A model generated the notes under the pieces. It was not told the DNA's origin and ran no database searches. It worked only from the letters and a program-made list of their open reading frames with translations. The position numbers and the translations under genes are program-made. Below, in pieces: positions 39,301 to 49,094 of a DNA stretch of 64,000 bases. Positions within the stretch are counted from its first letter, which is position 1, and each line of letters starts with the position of its first letter. Source of the stretch: Zerene cesonia (lineage: Eukaryota > Arthropoda > Insecta > Lepidoptera > Pieridae); NCBI RefSeq assembly GCF_012273895.1, contig NC_052122.1:7378001-7442000 (forward strand), read 5' to 3'.

Positions 39301-39496
39301 TAATGATTAATTTTCTATACATCAACTTATTATTAGGGAAAAAGTAGTTTCTTTTCGTTTGAGTAGTTCTACCCATGTTTTATAAGTATATATAGTGAAA
39401 AATACTTGCCACTAGAGGAAGTTTGTGAATTCTGGAAGTCACTTTTGCAGCAAACATAGCAATAAGGATAAAAACCTTCTTTAGAACAGAAATCAT
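30398..39496 (-). CDS. GPR107: GPR107 (GOST family, seven-helix secretory-pathway membrane protein)
   Basis: Eleven minus-strand exons: 39496-39410, 37923-37813, 37735-37575, 36073-35943, 35856-35756, 35284-35180, 34903-34620, 33988-33871, 33489-33359, 31505-31364 and 30550-30398 (stop 30400-30398). The model gives 507 residues; every phase matches. An N-terminal signal peptide (residues 1 to about 20) is followed by a luminal domain starting RIHKLPL...TTFGFFQGG, as in human GPR107. RRRR at 157-160 followed by Ser fits a furin site; the mammalian protein is reported to be furin-processed. From about residue 252 come seven hydrophobic segments with GPR107 signatures GTGWNFIKHIL, DKKIFMIVIPLQ, LKLFRH and FVFFVMTGYKFRP. 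GPR107 works in Golgi/endosome trafficking. The protein is shorter than the human one, mainly in the luminal region. Intron 1 appears to use a GC donor. The fly counterpart is, from memory, CG17660. Confidence 0.95.
31572..31614. repeat. Inverted repeat: 17-bp stem, 9-nt loop
   Basis: CTCTCTATTGAAAATCC (31,572-31,588) is exactly reverse-complementary to 31,598-31,614. It lies in GPR107 intron 9, 67 nt upstream of exon 10 on the transcribed strand. Confidence 0.88.
32590..32945 (+). repeat. Degraded dispersed element with ATTTATAATATTAGTA tail
   Basis: Recognisable blocks are CTCGCGGGTAATAAAGTAGCC, TAATCTATCCTTGTATTAAATTTCAT, and the tail CTTTCACATTTATAATATTAGTA. It is in GPR107 intron 9, between exons 31,505 and 33,359. 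Some of it resembles the element at 29,043. Confidence 0.55.
33513..33630 (-). mobile_element. SINE body fragment next to GPR107 exon 9
   Basis: Inverted relative of 28,548-28,672. Read on the plus strand it has ATCATCATCAGCCCATTCATG, TTCCCACTGCTGGGACAC and GGTGCGGGTTGGCAGATG. Its TGATGATGAT tail ends about 24 nt upstream of the GPR107 exon 9 acceptor (transcript sense), in intron 8. Confidence 0.7.
33695..33840 (+). repeat. Diverged fragment of the 'CTCCGAAACGGCTTGACCG' family
   Basis: CCATACTCCTCCAAAATGGCTG, AATTCTCATGAAATTTTGTG and GAGAATCGGCTAACTTC align in order with 18,372-18,560 and end with TTTGCCGGG. It is intronic in GPR107 and much more diverged than the other two direct copies. 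Confidence 0.6.
34045..34190 (+). repeat. Dispersed element fragment ('CTTCCTCTTGTATCACTC' type)
   Basis: GCTTCCTCTTGTATCACTCC, a run of A, TTTTAAGGATTTAAGCATAC, and CGACTTTGTTTTATACTCTG. A matching series lies at 43,583-43,760. Intronic, non-coding. Confidence 0.6.
36232..36435 (-). mobile_element. tRNA-derived SINE
   Basis: On the minus strand the element begins GTCGGGGTGGCTTAGTGG. It has a perfect pol III box A (TGGCTTAGTGG, 36,423-36,413) and a box B (GTTCGAGAC, 36,379-36,371) at normal spacing. The body continues with TAGGAGGCTCGTGTTCCCGC and GTGGGAACATATAGCTG, matching the bodies at 28,548 and 33,513. It lies in GPR107 intron 3, in the same orientation as the gene. It looks like the most complete copy in the window. 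It is not a functional tRNA gene, as the acceptor-stem structure is not preserved. Confidence 0.7.
38096..38264 (+). repeat. Dispersed element fragment with ATTTATAATATTAGTA tail
   Basis: TTGCACTTGCGGCTTTGCCC, GTAATGAAAGGGTGCGATAG and TGCATTTATAATATTAGTAG. A short ORF on the opposite strand is repeat-derived. In GPR107 intron 1. Confidence 0.6.
39408..39411 (-). other. Probable GC donor splice site of GPR107 intron 1
   Basis: The exon 1 end reads CTAGTG followed by GCAAGTATT on the minus strand (exon ends at 39,410). No GT donor nearby keeps the reading frame into exon 2. The join gives KLPLV|DDERHYV, which matches GPR107 proteins (human has a similar LALKDD..). GC-AG introns with GCAAGT are a known minor class. 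Confidence 0.7.
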
Positions 39497-41741
39497 GTTT
39501 CATGTCTAGCTTGCAACCTAATATAATCAGAATTTATTCCCCAATTCGTTTGAATTTTATATAATCAGAAGAAATTAACTTGATATGCACCACTTTTTAA
39601 AAATTATTTTTCATGAAAAATTATATTTTTTAACCATACTGGAAATCAAAATTCTTATGTTTTTTCATCCAGCAGCTCATCATTTGATGATAAAGTTTGC
39701 AACCATCTACGTTATTCTACGATGCATCTACGTCAATCGCATTCGAACCTGTCACAGATGACATCTGTACCATAGAAGGTACTTAATTACTTACTCTGTG
39801 TTAATTTCATTATTTATTTACCAAAACTAAAAATAAGTTATTTTTGTATTAAAAATATTCTTCTAAGTTTACACATTGTAAACTTGTCTGTATAGCGAAA
39901 TGTCAATTGTGCAATTGCAACCTATAGTCCGGAATAAAATACATGGCGAAAATTATATGTTTTTTTCCCGGCTGAACTAGTGGAGAGTGTGATTTTTTGA
40001 GTGTGTAATATACAAAATAAAAATTAAAAGTATCAAATATCATATTTTCATGCTATATTATTCAAATTTTTGTGTAAAAAGTATCACGATATATAATGTG
40101 ATAGTAAGGTCACCGTGGCCAAATCCGGGAAAAGCAATTGCGTTACCTAACTTATGATATGAACGCTGCAAGCTGTAAACCAGCTCCAACATATACTTGC
40201 ACTTACATATTTTAGGTTACTACCTATTTGGTTTTTATGTATTAAACCAATAATATAATCAGTCAATTGTAAGTCTGAATCGCTATGCTAAAGATTCCGT
40301 AGAAACAAGCTAAAGAGCAATTGCAAAACATGGGTCACCCGTAACGTTCTAATTTAACACGTAAATTTTTTTAATACAACGTGTTGACAGACGGACGCTG
40401 ATGGATACCAAATCTTAATAATAAAATCCCGATTTAGTTTTTGGGCACGGAACCCAAAGAATGTTTGACAAAATATTGTACGGTCCTATGCAGTAACTAG
40501 TTGGGTTGGCGATAACTTTTTATTTCAAATGTAAATCTATGTAACTTAATCTAATTACTGATGGTTATAATAAGTACTGAGATAAGTACACATCTCTTAT
40601 ATACTTTTCGATACCCTTAGTCACACAAGTGACAAGACTACTATAGTCTTAGTAGATACTTTATAAATGTAGGTGATATTCCTATTTAGATAGCTACAGG
40701 GAAAGAGAGTATACATAAGGAATCTTGCATACGTATGCTCTAAGGGCCACATAGTGAAATTATAAAATGTTTGTTGCCCCTGCTCGTTAAATGTAAAAGG
40801 TTAGGACTGCCTATTACATCATTTATAGTTTTAAGAAGCTTATGTTAGACTTTGTTGGAAAATACTCGATACCAGCTGGTAACGAGCCTTTCAGTGGTAG
40901 CTACCCCTGCAGTTTAAAGCTCGACAAAAACAAGCTATTATCCTTAAATATAAAATTGAACTATTAACATAACTTAGTAGCTAGTCATATATTGATGTTT
41001 AATTCATCCCATTTCAGCGACTATTTGGTAACCATTTAAATATACTATTAGAATTTTTTTTAGATTATATGATTACTATAATTTTTTTTTCGGGTATACC
41101 GAAATGTAAAGCAGTTCCTTCAGCCATATAATTTCAATGTAACTTTGTAACAGGTATATATTTTAAACAAAGGATAATAATAAAAATCTGGACCGTCATC
41201 TGTGTAATGCTAACAATCTGGCAAGATTAAACTGTCACACTTACAACATACAAGTGGCAGCTCTCAGCTAATCAGACTTTTGCGTAAATTGTTGTATATT
41301 TGTTCTAACTTCGGTATCTCGTCGATACATTCATAGGTACCATAGATTATGTATTGAGTGTTCGCCCTATACATCGGTCATCCTTTTAAGACGTAGTGGA
41401 TCTTAATCATATTTTCAATTTACACTAAATAAGAATTTATGCTCTAATTTGTAAACAATAAACATTAATATAACACCATGAATATCATCTCGATTTATAT
41501 CTAACGTTTCTTTTGGTTACTTACCAGACTATTTTATTTTTGGACTAGTTGATGGTGGTTGTGCTTTGAAAAAATATAGGTGTTTTACTACCATATCGGA
41601 TTATACAGCCTGTTCACATGGAGTCGGAACATCAACCTAAATTAAGTCCGATACGAGCGTTTCAAGGTTCGTGTGACATATTCTGAATAGAGAAAAGTTT
41701 TGCGTTTGCCCTCAATTTTGCGATTTTTTTTGTGTGTACAG
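39497..41741. other. Divergent intergenic region between GPR107 and RhoGAP68F
   Basis: GPR107 runs left and RhoGAP68F runs right, so their promoters lie here. An out-of-frame ATG (39,503-39,501) precedes the GPR107 start by 7 nt. The stretch 39,660-39,780 is locally less AT-rich and could hold the GPR107 transcription start. The RhoGAP68F coding exon follows a polypyrimidine acceptor ending at 41,741, so a non-coding first exon must lie upstream, in or before this region. I see no other gene. Confidence 0.5.
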
Positions 41742-41747
41742 TTCTAC

Positions 41748-41789
41748 ATGGAGGTAGTATGGATCCCGAAGACGATGACGCAAATTTGA
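41748..41789 (+). promoter_or_regulatory. Overlapping upstream ORF at the RhoGAP68F start
   Basis: ATG at 41,748 opens a 13-codon ORF in another frame, ending with TGA at 41,787-41,789, so it overlaps the first 31 nt of the coding region. It lies in the same exon as the main start (acceptor ends at 41,741), so it will be in every mRNA that uses this exon. If scanning ribosomes used it, main-frame initiation would fall. Its context is less favourable, with T at -3 (TAC ATG G) against A or G at the best sites. Confidence 0.5.
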
Positions 41790-44700
41790 ACAATCTCACA
41801 AGCCTTTCAGATTACCACGATTACGAGCCGAGTTTAGAATTCGATGATTCCGAACTGATTCAAGCTACTGGCCTTGGTAAGTGATTAAAGTTTTTTCTTT
41901 TTTAATTTTCGTAAAAATTTCATTGCCTTAGCTATCATAAACTGAAGGTAATAGACGAAAATTGCACAAGTTTGTCTGTTATTACTTTTTAAGCAAATTT
42001 TACTTCCTTTGATGAATTGAGGACATTGAAGTTTTTTTGCATTTGTTCTTAAACTACAATTTCCATATTGTATTCCAGTAATGTTTGAAATAGAAATTAT
42101 TCATTTTATACAATATTACATGTAAACTTTTATTGAAAAAGTGATCCATGCTGCTAAATGTTAGACAGTAGTTTTTGTCAATAGAAAATATTGTTTCTTA
42201 AATTCATAAGTTATTGAATTTTTGTAGTTTTTGTTTATATTAGAATGACTATATATGCAATATATTAGTCCTTTCAAAACATAAATACATACAATTTTTT
42301 ACTTCAACTTGTATAGTACAAGTGCAAATTCTCAGAATACCTAATAACAAATAAAGTATGTGTAATTTTTATATTTCATACCTATAAAATTAGATAGTGC
42401 ATGTGGTCATAGATTAAAATAAACAAGAAATAATCAGATTTGAGGATTGTTTCAAACTGAACTTGAAAAAAAGTGTCTTAAAATGTGAAATATAATGTTA
42501 AATGTTCTAGTCTATCACTTAATTTGTGCCTTTCGGATTTGCAGTAATAATATTGTTTTTAGTCATCCTGTCATAGAATAATTAAGTTTTATATATATCA
42601 GTGTGTGTTAACTTTACTTATTTTATATGCTGTTGTTTTGCTTTATTGGAATGATATAAAATTAACAAATACGGAATCATTTATCATATGTTACATCTTT
42701 AATATTTTTATTCAAGTTGACCGCGACTGGAGCTTATCTACACTTCTACACTAATAATATAAAGAGGAAAAATTTGTTTTTTTTTGTTTGTTTGTAATGG
42801 GTAAACTCAAAAACTACTGGATTAATTTCAAAAATTATTTCACCAGTAGAAAGCTGTAACTTCACTCAGTGCTATAGGCTATATATGTACCACAAGCGAA
42901 GCAGAGGTGAACAGCTAGTTCATACATAATTGTGTTTTTGTGTCCTCCAGAATGTCCAAATCAATGCTCTAGTGTATTTTTGAAATGTTAACTGACATAT
43001 AGAAGAATTTTTATAATTTTAATAATATATTGAAAGTTTTTTATTTAGAACTGATAGTATTACATTTTACAACATTCAGAAACAAATATAATACACATAT
43101 ATGCTTGATTATAGCCTGTTTAATGAGACAATCTTATCTCGGTTCCTGTCCACTCATGTTTTTACTGTATATGAAGGGAACCTACACCTTGTTACTGCAA
43201 CAATTTTGTACACATTACATGAACTATTAAGTTTCATTATACATAAAAAGTATTTGAACCTTATTTTATTTAATATTTTGTGCCCCAAACATTATTTACG
43301 ATACAAATGTATTCTTGTAGTATTGTAAGCATCTTGAGTCTCTTTCTATTGAGGGCCCTCATAGAATATAATAACTATAGAATTAAAGAACTTCCAACTT
43401 GCTTAATCTTGCTAATTTTGCAAGCTTTAGTTATTCCATGAAGATACAGTTTCCCAAATGTAAAATAGCTTTAAATTGGTAAAGTATTTTTATAGGTAAA
43501 TCATAAAAGAAATATTTTAATGTGTGTACTGAATAATTGTATAATGTAAGACAATGCATTAATATAAATGCTTCAATATTAATAACTAGCATTTGCCCAC
43601 GTTCGCCGTTAATTCGTAGTAGTTAAAATATGTTACTATACATATAAACCTTATTCTTGAATCACTCTTATCTATAAAAAAAAAACCATAAAAATCCGTT
43701 GCGTGCTTTTAAAGATTTAAGCAAACATAGACTTTGTTTGATACTTTGTAAATTTCATTTGAATATTAGATACAATGTATGCAGTAATTTATATCTATAC
43801 TAGCTGCGCCCCGCGGTTTCACCCGCGTAAGTCCGTATCCCGTAGGAATATCGGGATAAAAAATAGATGTTGGCCGATTCTCAGACCTACCCAATATGCT
43901 TACCAAATTTCAGAGGAATCGGTCAAGCCGTTTCGGAGGAGTATGGCAACGAAAACTGTGACACGAGAATTTTATATATATAAGATTGGTCGATGGTTAT
44001 TTCTATCTATAGGTACTACCTGTTGGACTTGACTGGCACCGAGTTCAAATAAATGAGTGGTTAGTGCTTATAATAATAACATTGTTTTTTTTACATTTGA
44101 GTTGCAATTTGCGAGTTTAAATTTAGTTTCATTTTTTGTTTTAAACATAAAAATTCGAATACTCGTAAATTTTGTTATCATCAAAACATTCTTATATTTT
44201 GACAAATTGTCTTTTTTATCTTTTGCCTTAAAAAGCTCAACAATAGTTATCGCGGAATTTGAACAAATGAAAATACGCATCACTGTTGAATAAAAACAAT
44301 ACCTATTATGTAAATGCAACAGTGTCGATTATAATACCTTATTATAGGGCCAAAACAGTCATCACATCTCAGTTTATCTTCTTTAAAATTACGCAACAGA
44401 TTTTGATGGTTTTTTTTTAATAGATAGAGAGATTCGGAAGGAAGCTTTATGTGTATCATAACAGAGAAAAAAGGTGGAAAGTATTTTACTCCGAATTCAA
44501 CGTGTGCGAAGCCGCATTCCAAAATAGGTAGTTTATAAATTAAGTAATTTAAAATATTGACAAACATTACATTACATAACATATTAGTTAATAATCATAC
44601 AACATTTTTTTTGGAATACCTACATGTATTTTAGTGAGAGAATCATGCATAATATTATAATGAATAAATGTTTAGATGTTAAGAATTAATAAGAATAAGA

Positions 44701-47700
44701 AATCATTGAACTGTTTAACCTATTTTCCATAATGTGTCAGATTTTTGAACATTTATGTTTCGAAAAAACAGTACTTGAAAATTTTCATATTTTTTATGCT
44801 CATGACAACAATTTGTATAAATATAATATATATTTTTAATGTAAGTAATTATAGATATAGTATACTTACAATACCGCAACCCCCTTTAATAAATTATTAC
44901 TACTAGCCTGCAGTACTTTTAACCTTTATTTCGTATTCTATGACGCAAATGGCTTCATTTAAAATTGTTTAAATATGCAGTTGTAATTGCAGGCCTTAGC
45001 GCCCATATTATTATTTACAAGCCTGGTAACCGCTGCAATATCGTCCACCCACCCCACACACCCCACATTGCACCCAGCAGCCTTTTATTTTACACGCTTG
45101 TCAGTTGCTTATTGATACTAGACCTAAACACATCTCGGCCATACCGTGTGTTTGTTATGATCTACTGTCATATTAAAATGTGGTCAATTTATGAGCACGT
45201 GACTTAATTAAGTTTCAATGAAAATTAACTATTCAGTGTGTTTATATAATTTCAAGGAGCCATGGAAATATCATCGATGTTTAAAATTTTGTAAGATATA
45301 TTAATTTTAGCGCCGCTACCACCGGAATTGCTTGATTTATCGGAAGAGTTGATTACACGTTCGAGTAGCGACGGCACCATAGAAGAAAACTTTGAAAAGG
45401 AACTCGGACCGCAAACTTACTCTGAGGTAATAATTTTATTACTCATTTATTTTCATATAATCTTTTTGGTTCGCAACACTTATTTTTAAGGTGCAACTAT
45501 TTGAAGCTTCGCTTGATTTAAAATTTTCAACTTACTTTAAATTTTACTTGATGTAACTTATCGCTATGCTAGCTACCGGCAATATTTACTTCTAACAAAA
45601 ACTAAACAATTAATAAGGCGAGGTGTTCTTTCTTATCTAAAATAATTAAAAGTTATGTTAAATTTACTAATAAGCCATTGAAAAACATAATATCTATAAA
45701 CAGATTTCAAAATTTTAATCAATGAGTTTTATATTTAGAACGCGTGCAAAGCATGCGCACTATTACTATCGTGTGCATAATACAATTACCCTGAATTTCA
45801 GCAGATATAGATATGTTGTACTGCGCCGCGCTCGATCGATATTAAAATCTAGGTCTCCCAGGGTAGCGCAACAGATTCAGGTCATTATTAACGTGGGCGT
45901 ACAACCGACCTCTAGAACAGTACGCTTCGTAGAGTTCCTGATAATTCAACACCTACATAATTCTCAATATATTGTTATCATAAAAATATATTTATTATTT
46001 TTTATGAGACCTAATTTTGTTATCCCGTATTGTTATCACTTTTTAAAATCATAATTCTTTAAAATCTTCCGTTACCTTCAAATGTTTTGAATGTTTTAAT
46101 CTTTTGTTAATTAATAGGTCAAGTTTTGTACTGAAAGACTGAAATGAAATTAGGTAAATGAAAATGAAATTCCTTTTCATTAAATGTAGGTCAGTAGGAT
46201 GTTTGAATATTTCAGGTTGAATTTAGTATTTAGTTCTCTTTATAAATATCGCTTGTATACATTTGTGCAGATTATCTCATGCTCCCTCGACTATGATTTG
46301 TTCTCGGAACTAAATCAAAGTAGGTTGGTCGAAGTAGTAGGCGACGATGATATCGGTCGCCGAATCATTGTAGTATCGGCTTGCCGCCTACCTCCTGCTA
46401 AGGACATACATCCTGACTATTTGCTGCGGTAAGCCTCCTTATATTATGGACTACATGTTAATCGATTCGCATCGAATTCTCCCAAAGAATAATGTCTAAA
46501 TTAGGTTTATATTATCAACAGGTTCCTTATGTTCACATTGGATAAGTACGTGGAACAAGACTATAGCGTCATCTATTTCCATTATGGTCTTACTAGCAGA
46601 AATAAGCCACCATTATCTTGGCTTTGGAAAGCATACAAAGCGTTCGATCGAAAGTACAAAAAGAATCTCAAAGCCCTGTATCTCGTGCATCCAACAAATT
46701 TCATACGAATCGTTTGGCAAATGCTAAGACCTGCCATTAGCGTTAAGTTTGGTAGGAAGATGATGTACGTCAATTACTTACATGAATTACAACAATATTT
46801 AGATTTGGAAAAAGTTCAAATCCCTGAGCGAGTAATCGAGTGAGTATACTTGAATTGGTTGAATTTTTCTTGAATATTTTGAATTTTATTGTGCGTGCGG
46901 TATTTTTTAGGTACGACAAAGTTCTTTTGTCAAAAAATCCACGTGCCGCAGAAATAGCGCGTCAAAATATGGAACGTGCAGGGAAGCCTCAGGAACGAGG
47001 GGAGGCTAGCGCTAAGGAGAGCTTGTCGCCTCCCCCCACTCAGCAGTTTGGTGTATCTTTACATTTTATCAAGGAAAATAATTCGGATATGGTTGATGCC
47101 ATACCGCCAGTAGTGCGGCAGTGTGTTGAGTTTTTGTCACAACCAGATGGTAGTTTATTTTTAATTTTCACTTGTTGCGTTGCTTTTAACTTGAAACTAG
47201 GATAAGCACTCATTATAATGTGCGTTATAATGACTTTATTAAAATTGCTACTGTTACAATCGTGATAAAACGAACAAATAATAGTGGTTGATGTTATAAT
47301 ATGTTTGTTTTAGCATTGGAAACAGAAGGCATATTCCGACGATCCGCAAATTTGGCAGTCGTCAAGGAGCTGCAACGTGCTTGCAACAGAGGCGAGAAAA
47401 TTTCGTTCAAAAACGATCCACATATCGCCGCTGTGTTACTGAAAACGTTTTTACGTGATCTGGAAGAGCCCCTGATGACATTCGATCTTTATGACGAAAT
47501 TATTCAATTTCAATGTGAGAATGCGTCATGGAAATTTTGGGAAATTTGTCGTTTTATTGGATTTTTTTAAAATTTTTGCATATATTATTTTTTTTAGCGT
47601 GGCCAATTTGTGAGAGACCAAGGAAGGTGAAAATATTGGTGTTGGAAAGACTGCCACTGGATAACTACAAACTACTTAAATACGTCATCCAATTTCTATG

Positions 47701-47945
47701 GAAGGTATGTTTAATTCCGTTTACTCCATTTCACTCCATCTTCTTCCGTTCTTGCAACTTTTCCGATATTACAGGTACAGGACAGAAGCTGTCTCAACAA
47801 AATGACAAGTAGCAACTTGGCGGTCGTGTTTGGGCCGAACTTATCTTGGCCTCCGACTGGACAAATGTCATTACAGTCAATTGCTCCCATCAACGCATTC
47901 ACCGATTTCCTACTCGAAAATCAAGAAACAATATTCATTATTTAA
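41759..47945 (+). CDS. RhoGAP68F: RhoGAP with Sec14-like domain (RhoGAP68F / ARHGAP1 orthologue)
   Basis: Eight coding exons: 41759-41876, 45311-45426, 46271-46428, 46522-46839, 46911-47149, 47314-47514, 47598-47704 and 47775-47945. The model is 475 residues, with all phases consistent. An acidic N-terminus (MDPEDDD) is followed by a Sec14/CRAL-TRIO-type domain at about residues 79-237. Then comes a linker with SPPPTQQFGVSL, like the p50RhoGAP proline-rich segment, and a RhoGAP domain at about 275-475. The arginine finger is R325 in TEGIFRRSAN; the later KMTSSNLAVVFGPNL is the other hallmark. It stimulates GTP hydrolysis by Rho-type GTPases; the fly protein acts in gastrulation and endosomal Rab-linked trafficking. 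The last coding exon ends at a clean TAA. An out-of-frame ATG lies 11 nt upstream of the start. Confidence 0.96.
42750..42920 (+). mobile_element. Dispersed element ('AACTCAAAAACTACTGGATT' type)
   Basis: CACTAATAATATAAAGAGG, GTTTGTTTGTAATGGGTAAAC, AAAAACTACTGGATTAATTTC, TTTCACCAGTAGAAAGCTG, ATAGGCTATATATGTACC and ACAGCTAGTT in order. The right end (CAGCTAGT) matches the end of the other families. Non-coding. Confidence 0.65.
43583..43760 (+). repeat. Dispersed element fragment ('ACCTTATTCTTGAATCACTC' type)
   Basis: CTAGCATTTGCCCACGTTCGC, ACCTTATTCTTGAATCACTC, an A-run, TCCGTTGCGTGCTTTTAAAG, and GATTTAAGCAAACATAGAC. It matches 34,045-34,190 in the same orientation. Confidence 0.65.
43799..43984 (-). 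mobile_element. Short dispersed element, 'AAAATTCTCGTGTC...GCTAGT' family, copy 3 (inverted)
   Basis: Read on the plus strand it begins ACTAGCTGCGCCCCGCGG and ends GTGACACGAGAATTTTATA. The right part is the reverse complement of 18,372-18,560; the left part is collinear with the start of 29,043-29,249. The two named families therefore share one end and differ at the other. Confidence 0.8.
46271..46428 (+). other. RhoGAP68F exon 3, start of the Sec14-like domain
   Basis: Follows the acceptor atttgtgcag and ends CTGCG before gtaagc. It encodes LDYDLFSELNQ and DIGRRIIVVSACRLPP, the p50RhoGAP-type entry into the lipid-binding fold. The longer ORF reading leftwards into intron 2 is not coding. 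Confidence 0.9.
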
Positions 47946-48108
47946 GGCTTGAAGTTGTATGTTTGTGTACGACACAATGTTTGTGGTCGAGATTGAAGTA
48001 ATGCTGAAAAGTATGAAGCCATTTCGAAAAAAAAAATTAATTAACAGGCTAAGTGGGTCTTGGCCAACCCGCAGTGTAGGGTTCTATAGTAGCTGTCATG
48101 ATATTGAC

Positions 48109-48143
48109 ATTTGCATTTGCAGCATTAGCATTTGCATTTGCAT
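48109..48143 (+). promoter_or_regulatory. Cluster of three POU octamer motifs (ATTTGCAT)
   Basis: ATTTGCAT occurs at 48,109-48,116, 48,130-48,137 and 48,136-48,143, with a near match at 48,115. The block can also be read as a short CATTTG microsatellite. It lies just after the RhoGAP68F stop codon. Confidence 0.35.
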
Positions 48144-49088
48144 AATATATTTACGGCAAGGATCATGAACCCCTAAATATAAATATGGTTCATGACACCA
48201 ACATACCCTCATGGAAAGTGTAAATCCAAAATATCATTTTTATTGAATTCAATTGACATTTCTAATACTTCAATTGAACTGACTGAGCGAATTTTATATT
48301 ACTTTAAGATTTTTGACGCCTACCTAAACCGCGACTTCATTTGTCACCATAACACGTTGTAGAAAATTAGGTGTACATTAAGCATATTGCAAACCGCAAA
48401 CTTATATGATATATAAGTAGATATTATATCGTGTAAAACATTGAAAAAAAAGTAAGAAAATTTTTAAATGTAGCTTTTGATTGTGACTCATTAACGCGGT
48501 TAAGGTGTTTCTAAATTTGAGATTATTCTGAACGAAATTTACGTAACGAGAATGTTATGTATTGGATGGTCTAATTAATCATTAAAGTTTCTAGGTTGAT
48601 ATAAAACCTAGCTATATTCATAATAATAATATTTTAATGTTGATTCTAATGGTGTCGTTTAAACTAACGATCATTATCATTATTCTATGATGTTTTGTAA
48701 CGAAGAGATCTAATATTGTACTGTTGAAGTAAATGTTGGTAGCGCTGCATTCAGTAATGAATATGTACCTACATAAAATTTGTGAAAAAGTTACGATAGC
48801 CAAAAATTTGGTGCCACGTTTCGTATGTAATGGAAAATTATTACTTACTAAAAATATAAGAATGGTTATCACGTTATTACCCACTCCTTACCTAAGATAC
48901 TTGTTATACTATATGCACGTTAGTCATATTTTTTTTAAATATAGGTACCTAATTTTGTTTAACCGTTGTATTATTCCACTTAAAGAGGAACTTCAGATAT
49001 TTGTATAAGCCTGTTCTTAAATATATAAATGTATTGAAAAACGCCACCAACTCGCAAGTCCTAACCGTTACGTCTTAGATTGTGTTCC

Positions 49089-49094
49089 AATAAA
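49089..49094 (+). terminator. Candidate polyadenylation signal of RhoGAP68F
   Basis: AATAAA 1.1 kb after the stop, followed within 30-60 nt by GCGTGTGCG and TTTGTTTTAGTTGTTG, a plausible GU-rich downstream element. ATTAAA at 48,581 is an alternative. Confidence 0.4.

Larger units (their letters stand above)
41877..45310 (+). other. RhoGAP68F intron 1 (3.4 kb)
   Basis: No exon recognised. It contains dispersed elements at 42,750-42,920, 43,583-43,760 and 43,799-43,984. ORFs at 43,030-43,328, 43,775-44,032, 44,057-44,582 and 44,965-45,207 are AT-rich or repeat-derived. Confidence 0.75.

Noticed and set aside
44057..44319. Overlapping ORFs on both strands in RhoGAP68F intron 1
   Set aside because: Both are Phe/Lys/Ile-rich products of AT-rich sequence with no splice or family support.
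45722..46054. A 110-codon ORF in RhoGAP68F intron 2
   Set aside because: It has no recognisable domain, lies between two well-supported exons, and includes a GC-rich patch that is probably repeat-derived.
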